DNA of 64,000 bases from Streptomyces sp. ERV7 (lineage in GTDB: Bacteria > Actinomycetota > Actinomycetes > Streptomycetales > Streptomycetaceae): NCBI RefSeq assembly GCF_001653515.1, contig NZ_LYOY01000051.1, forward strand, positions 1,012,001 through 1,076,000, given 5' to 3'. Of the stretch, positions 25,968 through 32,427 are shown piece by piece. A program made the translations under genes and the position numbers. Position 1 is the first letter of the stretch. Each line of letters starts with the position of its first letter. Below the pieces are notes generated by a model. It did not search any database. It was not told the origin of the DNA and saw only the letters and a list, made by a program, of their open reading frames with translations.

Positions 25968-27081
25968 CCAGCGCCACATGACGGGACATCACGTCCATCG
26001 CCTGCGCCTCGGCCATGGAGAACGGCCGGGCCGACCCCGTGCGGAAGAGGGTGAGTACTCCCTGTACGGGGCCGGGCGCGCCGAGCGGCACGCACAGCAG
26101 GGACGTCACGTCCGCGCGGGCCAGCACCGGCGCGCCCGAGGGGTCGTGCCCGAACCCGTCGGAGTCCTCGGGCCGCACCTGGAGCGAGGTGGCCCCGGCC
26201 CGGGCGGCCTCGGCCACCAGCGGGGCGCGGGCCGGGTCCTGCCCGGCGACCGCGCGGCGCAGCCCGGTGTCCTCCTCGGCGGCCGGCCCCAGCACGGCGA
26301 CGCGCCGCAGCCCGCCCTCCACCACATCGGCTATCACCCACTGGGCGAACCGCCCGCACAGCACCCGGGCGGCCGTTCCGAGCACCTCGGCGCGGTCGCC
26401 CGGCGGCAGCCGCAGCAGCGCCCCCGCCATCGTGTCCACCAGGTCCATCAGCCGGGCGTGCCGCGTCGACTCGGCGAGGTCGGGCACCTCGGGCGGCGGG
26501 GCGGCGGCCGAGGCGGCCCGGGATATCCCCGGCTGGAAGACCACCAGGACGGCCGGGTGCGGCTCGTCCGGCGGCCGCAGCGCGGTCAGCGTGGCGAGCA
26601 GCGGCTCCTCGGGGCGCTGCTGAAGGCGTACGGTCAGCCCCCGGTCGCCCTCGCCGCGGGCCACCGCCGCCGCCTGGGAGCGGAACGCGGCACGGTCGCC
26701 CGGCATCAGCAGGGAGGCCAGCGGCCGTCCGGTCGCGTATCCGGCGCGGGCCCCGGTGAGACCGGTGGCCGCGAAGTTCAGCCTGCGCACCACGGTCTCG
26801 CGGTCGACGAGGACCACCGGCAGCGGCAGCCGCTGGAACAGCGCCTTCAGCAGCAGCCGCTCCAGCCGGTCGCCCGGTGAGCCGGCCGCGCCCGCGGCGT
26901 CGGCGACGAACTGCTCGTACCGGGGCCACAACTGGTCGGCCACGTGCTGGAGTTCGAAGAGCGCGGCGTCGAGGACCGTCAGCTGCTCCCCGGCGTCCTG
27001 CGAGCGCGCGGTGCGCAGCTCGCCGACCCGTCTGACGAAATCCGCCAGTTCGTCGCCGAAATCGTCCGCCGTCTGCGTCAT
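25879..27081 (-). CDS. PAS-GAF sensor protein
   Basis: A 400-residue signalling protein without an obvious output domain. Residues ~1-70 are helical (possible coiled coil). A PAS domain follows near 78-190 (LPLPVVLVDRETVVRRLNFAATGLTG), then a GAF-like domain near 215-375 (MDLVDTMAGALLRLPPGDRA to VTSLLCVPLGAPGPVQGVLTLF), then a Pro-rich tail. It lies back to back with a GAF-ANTAR gene (71-bp gap) and overlaps the 3' end of the SigB-type sigma gene. Inference: input module for the ANTAR regulator or the sigma network. Confidence 0.82.
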   Translation of the reverse strand: MTQTADDFGDELADFVRRVGELRTARSQDAGEQLTVLDAALFELQHVADQLWPRYEQFVADAAGAAGSPGDRLERLLLKALFQRLPLPVVLVDRETVVRRLNFAATGLTGARAGYATGRPLASLLMPGDRAAFRSQAAAVARGEGDRGLTVRLQQRPEEPLLATLTALRPPDEPHPAVLVVFQPGISRAASAAAPPPEVPDLAESTRHARLMDLVDTMAGALLRLPPGDRAEVLGTAARVLCGRFAQWVIADVVEGGLRRVAVLGPAAEEDTGLRRAVAGQDPARAPLVAEAARAGATSLQVRPEDSDGFGHDPSGAPVLARADVTSLLCVPLGAPGPVQGVLTLFRTGSARPFSMAEAQAMDVMSRHVALAMRRPAPPDGERPEPAPAGPDPAAECSSD

Positions 27082-27152
27082 AGCAGCAAGTTAGCCGCTC
27101 GCACCGTTTCCCGGACCAAGGGCGGGGAAGGTGCGGGTCAGGAGGTTTTCCC

Positions 27153-27860
27153 ATGCTCTCCGAGCCGGAACGTCAACGACCGCAGTCCGTCTCGCCCGTG
27201 GGCCGGCTCTCCCGGCTCGCCGAGCAGTCGGTGCGCTGCGCGCCCGCCTCCTGCGGCGCCGTCGCGACCATCGCCGACAGCGGGCCCGAGCGCCGGTTCG
27301 CGGCCACGCACCCCGACCTCGCGCCGCTGGCCGGCGTCCAGCTGGACTGCGGCGAGGGGCCCATCCCGACCGCGCTGGACGTCGGCGCCCCGGTGGACAC
27401 CGAGGACCTGCTGACGGAGCGCCGCTGGCCCGGGTACCGGGCCCTGGCACTGGAGTCGGGCGTACGGTCCAGTGTCACCCTTCCGTTCCGCCGCTCCGGC
27501 ATCGAAGTCACCCTCAGTCTCTACAGTTTCCGCCCCGGCTCGCTCGACGACGCCGTGTGCGGCCCGGTGCGCATCCTCGGCGAGGAGACCACCGCGGGCC
27601 TCGTCCGCGACCGCCGCTACCGCGCGGCCCTGGCCGAGGTGGAGCAACTGGAGACGGCGCTGCGCTCCCGCCCGGTGATCGACCAGGCCAGCGGCATCGT
27701 GATGCATGTGCTCGGCTGTGGCGTCGAGGAGGCCTTCGCCGTGCTGCGCACCGTCTCGCAGCACGCCAACCGCAAGCTGTCGGAGGTCGCCGAGGGCGTG
27801 GTCCGCACCAAGGGCCGCGGCCTGGAGGACGAGCTCGCCGCCCTCACCCGCCCCACTTGA
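27153..27860 (+). CDS. GAF-ANTAR domain antiterminator-type regulator
   Basis: A 235-residue protein. Residues ~15-150 form a GAF domain (AEQSVRCAPASCGAVATIAD; SGVRSSVTLPFRRSGIEVTLSLY). The C-terminal ~60 residues are an ANTAR RNA-binding domain (LRSRPVIDQASGIVMHVLGCGVEEAFAVLRTVSQHANRKL split across three helices). ANTAR proteins bind paired RNA hairpins and prevent transcription termination. A strong AGGAGG lies 7 bases before ATG 27153. A foldable leader lies directly downstream, before the lysine-free aminotransferase-like gene. Confidence 0.9.
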   Translation: MLSEPERQRPQSVSPVGRLSRLAEQSVRCAPASCGAVATIADSGPERRFAATHPDLAPLAGVQLDCGEGPIPTALDVGAPVDTEDLLTERRWPGYRALALESGVRSSVTLPFRRSGIEVTLSLYSFRPGSLDDAVCGPVRILGEETTAGLVRDRRYRAALAEVEQLETALRSRPVIDQASGIVMHVLGCGVEEAFAVLRTVSQHANRKLSEVAEGVVRTKGRGLEDELAALTRPT

Positions 27861-27889
27861 CCGCCGCCCGCCCGGGACCGGTCCGGTAC

Positions 27890-27964
27890 GTCCGCGCGGG
27901 CATACGGAGCGGCGCCGCCGAGCAAACCTCCGTATAAAGGGCTCAAGGGCCCGAAACGGCGGAC
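27890..27964 (+). promoter_or_regulatory. structured leader between the ANTAR gene and the aminotransferase-like gene
   Basis: Three nested pairings can form: outer GTCCGC (27890-27895) with GCGGAC (27959-27964); inner hairpin ATACGGAG (27902-27909) with CTCCGTAT (27928-27935); and GGGC (27939-27942) with GCCC (27949-27952) around a six-base loop TCAAGG. It could be a terminator, an operator or a regulated leader. The six-base loop lacks the A1 expected of ANTAR targets. Confidence 0.35.
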
Positions 27965-27988
27965 CGCGGGGTGCGAAGGAGGCGGCGC

Positions 27989-29203
27989 ATGCACGGGACG
28001 GTGGCGGAAGGCCGTGGACCCGTCCGCTACGGACCGCCCGCACCCGGCACCGGGCTGCCCGTCCTGCCCGAGCTGGCCGGGGTCCTGGCGGGCGCCGCCG
28101 GGCGCACCGGCCCCGAACCGCCCGGTGGCGGACCCGAACTGCGCACGGCCGCCTGCGGCTACTGGCGGCGCCGCGGACTGCGCGGCGAGCCCGACCTGGT
28201 GGCGGCCGCGCCCGGCGCCCAGCCGCTCCTGTTCGCCCTGCTCGCCTCGTACGGGGGCGACGTCCTGCTGCCCCGTCCCTGCCCGGCCTGGTGGACCCCG
28301 CAGGCCCGGCTGCTCGGGCGGCCCGCCTACCACGTGCCGACCCCGGCGGAGTGCGGCGGCGTCCCCGACCCGTTCGCCCTCCTGGAGACCGTGCGCCGGG
28401 TGCGCACCGAGGGCGGGGTGCCCCGGCTCCTGGTGCTCTCCGTCGCCGACGACCCGACCGCGACGGTCGCGCCGCCCGAGACCGTACGGGAGGCCTGCGA
28501 GGCGGCCGTGGGGGAGGGGCTGCACATCATCAGCGACGAGACCTGGCGCGACACCCTGCACCGCCCGCACGACACGGTCCTGTTCAGCCCCGCCGAGATG
28601 TGCCCCGAGGACGTCACCGTCCTGTCCGACCTGTCCGGCGCGCTCACCCCCGCCGGGTGGCCCGCGGCCGTCGCCCGCTTCCCGGCCACCGAGCGCGGCG
28701 CCCAGCGCCGGGCCCGCACCCTCGACGTCCTCACCGCGCTCGGCTCGGTCGTGGCGGGCCCGGTCGCGGAGGCCGCCGCCTACGCCCTGGGCGAGCCGGA
28801 CCCCGTGGCGGTACGGATGCGCCGGGCCGCCGCCCTGCACGGCGCCCTCGCCACCGAGGCCCACCGCGCGCTCCTCGCCGCCGGGGCCTTCGCCCGGCCC
28901 CCGCAGGCGGGCCGCCACCTCTACGCCGACCTCGGCCCGCTCCGCAACCGGCTGGCCGCCCGCGGGGTCACCGACTCGATGGAGCTGGAGGAGTGTCTGA
29001 CCGGCCGGCTCGGCGCCCCGGCCCCCGGCGGCCACCGCTTCGGCGACGAACTCGGCGCGCTGCGCGCCCGGCTCGCCACGGGGCCGCTGCTCGGGGCGAC
29101 CGAGGAGGAGTGCGCGCGGACGCTGGACGCGGCGCACCCGCTGGAACTGCCGCATGTACGGCGGGCGCTGGCCGCGTTCCGGGAGGCGCTCGACGGGCTG
29201 TGA
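27989..29203 (+). CDS. aminotransferase-like (PLP fold type I) protein lacking any lysine
   Basis: A 404-residue protein resembling class I/II aminotransferases in length and layout: PDLVAAAPGAQPLLFALLAS (substrate/cofactor loop), LLLPRPCPAWW, LHIISDETWRD (PLP-binding D/Y-like region) and VTVLSDLSGALTPAGWPAA, which aligns with the usual S-x-S-K active-site segment. The Schiff-base lysine is replaced by Gly there, and I find no lysine anywhere in the chain. Normal PLP catalysis is therefore excluded; it may be a regulator, a binding protein or a non-PLP enzyme. Start ATG 27989 follows GAAGGAGG. A structured leader and the GAF-ANTAR gene lie upstream. Confidence 0.78.
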   Translation: MHGTVAEGRGPVRYGPPAPGTGLPVLPELAGVLAGAAGRTGPEPPGGGPELRTAACGYWRRRGLRGEPDLVAAAPGAQPLLFALLASYGGDVLLPRPCPAWWTPQARLLGRPAYHVPTPAECGGVPDPFALLETVRRVRTEGGVPRLLVLSVADDPTATVAPPETVREACEAAVGEGLHIISDETWRDTLHRPHDTVLFSPAEMCPEDVTVLSDLSGALTPAGWPAAVARFPATERGAQRRARTLDVLTALGSVVAGPVAEAAAYALGEPDPVAVRMRRAAALHGALATEAHRALLAAGAFARPPQAGRHLYADLGPLRNRLAARGVTDSMELEECLTGRLGAPAPGGHRFGDELGALRARLATGPLLGATEEECARTLDAAHPLELPHVRRALAAFREALDGL

Positions 29204-29426
29204 CCCGTGGCCGAGGCCACCGGGGCGCTCCGCGGGAGACCGCCGCCACCGGAGCGGAAGCCGCCACCGAACAGGTACCGCCATGAATCAGGAGCCGCCT
29301 CGATGACGGAACAGACGGAAGAGACGGAACGGGCCCAGCGCCTGCGGGGAAGGCGCGCTGCGGCCGTCCCCGCAGGGGCTGCGCGGTATCGCCGAGCTGC
29401 CGTTCGCGCCCGGGCCGCTGCCCGCC

Positions 29427-30227
29427 GTGGACACCGCGACGGTCGCCGTGACCTGGGCCGGGCACGCCAGCTGGGTGGTGCGGATGCGGATCGGCGGGCT
29501 CCCCTTCCTGCCCGCCCCCGTCTGGCCCCGCCGCATCCTGGGCACCCCGGCCCGGCTCACCCCCGTCGGAGTGCGCTGGGAGGACCTGCCGCCGGTCGAC
29601 GCCGTCGTCATCAGCCACAACCACTACGACCACCTGGACGCGCCGACCCTGCGCAGACTCCCGCGCCGCACCCCGCTCTTCGTCCCGGCGGGCCTCGCCC
29701 GCTGGTGCGGACGGCGCGGGTTCACCCGGGTCACCGAGCTCGACTGGTGGGAGTCCGCCGAACTGGCCGTGCCCGGCAGGGAACCCGTGCGGTTCGACTT
29801 CGTGCCCGCCCACCACTGGTCCAAGCGCTCCCTCACCGACACCTGCCGCTCGCTGTGGGGCGGCTGGGTGCTCGGCGACCGCCGGGGGCAGCGCGTCTAC
29901 TTCGCCGGGGACACCGGCTACGGCCACTGGTTCAAGGAGATCGGCCGCCGCCATCCCGCGCTCGACCTGGCCCTGCTCCCGATCGGGGCGTACGCGCCGC
30001 GCTGGTGGCTCAGAGATGTGCACGCCGACCCGGAGGAGGCCGTCCAGGCGTGCGAGGACCTCGGTGCGCGGCGGATGGCGCCGATGCACTGGGGCACCTT
30101 CGTGCTCTCCGCCGAGCCGGTGCTCGAACCCCTGGCCCGGGTACGGGCGGCCTGGGAGCGGACGGGCAGGCCGCGCGCCCATCTGTGGGACCTGCCGGTG
30201 GGGGCCTCCCGGGTGCTGGCCGCCTGA
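29427..30227 (+). CDS. UlaG/NAPE-PLD-like MBL-fold hydrolase, N-terminus frameshifted
   Basis: A 266-residue MBL-fold protein with an intact metal site: VISHNHYDHLD, FVPAHHWSKRS, YFAGDTGYGHW and MAPMHWGTF. Relatives include L-ascorbate-6-P lactonases and N-acyl-phosphatidylethanolamine hydrolases. The natural start appears to be ATG 29303 (AGGAG upstream, MTEQTEETERAQRLR). The frame is lost at the GGGG run 29346-29349: deleting one G gives RPSPQGLRGIAELPFAPG leading in frame into the domain. As written, translation must begin at GTG 29427, losing about 41 residues. The segment LPAPVWPRRI also lacks the common Asp of TDPVW. Sequencing error is possible. Confidence 0.78.
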   Translation: MDTATVAVTWAGHASWVVRMRIGGLPFLPAPVWPRRILGTPARLTPVGVRWEDLPPVDAVVISHNHYDHLDAPTLRRLPRRTPLFVPAGLARWCGRRGFTRVTELDWWESAELAVPGREPVRFDFVPAHHWSKRSLTDTCRSLWGGWVLGDRRGQRVYFAGDTGYGHWFKEIGRRHPALDLALLPIGAYAPRWWLRDVHADPEEAVQACEDLGARRMAPMHWGTFVLSAEPVLEPLARVRAAWERTGRPRAHLWDLPVGASRVLAA

Positions 30228-30230
30228 GCC

Positions 30231-30890
30231 CTACTTCGGGTGCGGAGCCTTCGCCGGTTCGGCCGCCGCCCCGTGCCGCAGCCTGCGCCACACCGTCGGG
30301 GCCCCGCTGATCAGCAGCGTCAGCACGACCGCCGCGACCACGCCCTGCCACGGCTCCGGGAAGAGCGAGCCGCCCAGGATGCCGATCAGCCCGTACGCAC
30401 CGGCCCAGGCCACACACGCGGGCACGTCGCCGCGTACGAACGTGCGCAGCGGCATCCCGCCCAGCAGACACGCCAGCATCACCGGGATCCGGCCCGCCGG
30501 GACGAGCCGGGACAGGACCAGGACCGCGGCGCCGTGCCGGTTCAGCTTCTCCTCGGCCTGCGCGAGCCGGTCCGGCGCCGCCCGGTCCCGCAGCGCCGCG
30601 AGCCACCGCGACCCGCCGCGCGAGCGCACCCCGCGCTGCCCCAGCCAGTACAGGGCCACGTCCCCCAGGAACGCGGCGAGCGCGCCCACCGCGAAGACCA
30701 GCAGCAGCGAGAACCACGCCGTCTGGTGGAAGGCGACCACCGCCGCCGTCGACACCAGCGCCCCGGTGGGCACCACGGGCACCAGCGAGCCGAGCACCAC
30801 CAGGATGAACAGAGACGGGTAGCCGAGCGCCTGCTGGGTCGACTCCGGTGGCACCTGGCCCGCCGCCCGCGCCAGGAACACGCCGATCAC
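30231..30890 (-). CDS. DedA family membrane protein
   Basis: A 219-residue polytopic protein of the DedA/SNARE-associated (VTT) family: SLFILVVLGSLVPVVPTGALVS, FAVGALAAFLGDVALYWLGQR and SRLVPAGRIPVMLACLLGGMP, the last with the conserved RxxPxGR-like helix. DedA proteins act as lipid flippase or undecaprenyl-phosphate transporters needed for envelope integrity. It overlaps the upstream MBL gene by 4 bp (ATGA), so the two are translationally coupled. It converges on the MBL gene at 29427 with a 3-bp gap. Confidence 0.9.
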   Translation of the reverse strand: MIGVFLARAAGQVPPESTQQALGYPSLFILVVLGSLVPVVPTGALVSTAAVVAFHQTAWFSLLLVFAVGALAAFLGDVALYWLGQRGVRSRGGSRWLAALRDRAAPDRLAQAEEKLNRHGAAVLVLSRLVPAGRIPVMLACLLGGMPLRTFVRGDVPACVAWAGAYGLIGILGGSLFPEPWQGVVAAVVLTLLISGAPTVWRRLRHGAAAEPAKAPHPK

Positions 30891-31657
30891 CGGGCGACCT
30901 CGGGCCGTACGCTCTCGCCGTGCGCCAGCCGGTGCACCGTCACCCCGGGCGCCAGCCGGGCCGCGTGGCGGACGAAGTCGTCGCCGGGCGCGTGGAACTC
31001 GTGCGGGCGCACCCCGTCGAGCCCGATCGGCCAGTACGTGCCGTAGTGCACCGGAACCGCCGCCCGCGCGCCGAGCCGCGCCAGGGCCTCGGCGGCCCGG
31101 CCCGCGTCCAGATGGCCGGGGCCCAGATACGGCCCCCAGCCGCCGACCGGCAGCAGTGCCACGTCGATGGGGCCGACCTCCTCGGCCATCGCGTCGAACA
31201 GCCCGGTGTCCCCGGCGAAGTAGGTGCGCGCCCGGCCCTCGATGACATAGCCGAGCGCGGCGGCGCGGTGCGGCCCGAACGGCAGTCGCCGCCCGTCGTG
31301 GCGCGCGCTCACCGCACGGATGCGCAGGTCACCCGCCTCGACGAGGTCACCGGCCCGGACCTCGGTCAGCCGCAGCCCCAGCTTGCGCAGCCCCGGCACG
31401 GCCCGGACCGCGCCGTGCGGCAGCACCAGCCGGGCGCCGGGCGGGAGCCGGGCCAGCGAGGGCAGGTGCAGATGGTCGGAGTGCAGATGCGAGACGAGCA
31501 CGACCTCGGCGACGGCGGCCTCGGGCGGCGGCACCGCACCCCGGCGCCTGCGCAGATGCGCCAGGCGCCGGGCGAAGAGCGGATCGGTCAGCACCCGTAC
31601 CCCGGAGTCCTCGACCGTGCAGGTGGCGTGACCCCACCAGGTGATCTCCACCGGCAC
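30887..31657 (-). CDS. UlaG-like MBL-fold metal-dependent hydrolase
   Basis: A 256-residue cytoplasmic MBL protein with VEITWWGHATCTVEDSGVRV at the start and metal motifs VLVSHLHSDHLHL, YFAGDTGLF and VPVHYGTYWP. The start GTG 31657 follows GGAGGAG with 8-base spacing. It is coupled to the DedA gene by an ATGA overlap, which suggests a joint role in membrane-lipid or phospholipid-like metabolism; the substrate is not known. It is a paralogue type of the protein encoded at 29427-30227, a few hundred bases away on the other strand. Confidence 0.88.
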   Translation of the reverse strand: MPVEITWWGHATCTVEDSGVRVLTDPLFARRLAHLRRRRGAVPPPEAAVAEVVLVSHLHSDHLHLPSLARLPPGARLVLPHGAVRAVPGLRKLGLRLTEVRAGDLVEAGDLRIRAVSARHDGRRLPFGPHRAAALGYVIEGRARTYFAGDTGLFDAMAEEVGPIDVALLPVGGWGPYLGPGHLDAGRAAEALARLGARAAVPVHYGTYWPIGLDGVRPHEFHAPGDDFVRHAARLAPGVTVHRLAHGESVRPEVAR

Positions 31658-31774
31658 CCGAAATCTCCTCCGCTCGAAATCCACCGCGCGCGCTGTTGGG
31701 TACGAGCCTAAGTGTCGTGGGGCGCACCGGACGGGGTCCGGGGTAGGCATCGGTCCACGAAGGGAAGGCCCGGC

Positions 31775-31879
31775 ATGATCATGCACTCTGAGCAGTGCCC
31801 GCGCTGCGGCGGGATACTCGCGGTCACCCAGGACGGCTGGAAGATCTGCCACTCCTGCGGCTACTCCTCGCCGCCGTGA
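31775..31879 (+). CDS. 34-residue zinc-ribbon microprotein
   Basis: A short frame from ATG 31775 to TGA 31877 encodes MIMHSEQCPRCGGIL, then GWKICHSCGYSSPP: two CxxC knuckles 16 residues apart, a complete zinc ribbon in 34 residues. AAGG lies 7-9 bases upstream. An ATG two codons later could also serve. Function unknown; such ribbons bind nucleic acid or protein. It lies alone between a divergent MBL operon and the next small gene (46 bp downstream), possibly one transcript. Confidence 0.7.
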   Translation: MIMHSEQCPRCGGILAVTQDGWKICHSCGYSSPP

Positions 31880-31925
31880 ACCAGGAGTAGGGTCGGCACC
31901 ACAACGAAGGGCATGGGGGTCGGTC

Positions 31926-32330
31926 ATGGGTGACGTGCGAGTGGCGGCGATCGCCAGTCTGACCCCGCTGGAGGAACTCGACCTGGACCCCTTCCTGGTG
32001 GACACCCGCAGCCAGCACGAGATGTGCGCGCGCTGGGCCGCCGACAAGGGGTACGTGGTCACCCGGCAGCTGCTCTTCTACGGGCTGCGCCCCGACCACG
32101 TCGGACTGTGGGCGGACGTGGACGCGGGCCAGGTGGACCTCTTCGTCGCGCCCAACGAGCGCGTCCTGGAGCGGGCGTTGACGTCGGTGCCGGACTTCTC
32201 CGCCGAGTGCGAGCGGCGCGGGGTGCGCCTGGAGACGGCCGGGCTCGACGAACCGTCGTACGACGCGGCCAAGAAGGCCCACATCCACCGCAGGCTCTCG
32301 ATGCCGACCGCCGGGTACGACGGCTGCTGA
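31926..32330 (+). CDS. uncharacterised 134-residue protein, possibly degenerate resolvase-like
   Basis: I do not recognise the family with certainty. The order RSQHEMCARWAADKGYVVTR, then LWADVDAGQVDLFVAPNERV, then ECERRGVRLETAGL resembles the N-terminal catalytic fold of serine recombinases (RKxGYEV, LLxxVRxGxVDxVVVxxxDR, GVxLxS), but the catalytic Ser/Arg region is absent and there is no DNA-binding domain. It might therefore be a domesticated or decayed relative. The ATG at 31926 has a weak upstream purine stretch. It may be co-transcribed with the zinc-ribbon microprotein. Confidence 0.6.
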   Translation: MGDVRVAAIASLTPLEELDLDPFLVDTRSQHEMCARWAADKGYVVTRQLLFYGLRPDHVGLWADVDAGQVDLFVAPNERVLERALTSVPDFSAECERRGVRLETAGLDEPSYDAAKKAHIHRRLSMPTAGYDGC

Positions 32331-32427
32331 GGCGGCCGCCACCTGCCGGGATCAATTGCGTCGGCCGGTTTCCCTCCCTGTGACACGCTGGGAGGGATCG
32401 GCTAGGCGAGAGGCAGTGACGAGCGGC

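Noticed and set aside
27943..27948. Classical ANTAR target hairpin
   Set aside because: The six-base loop TCAAGG lacks the conserved A at position 1, and a second matching hairpin was not found.
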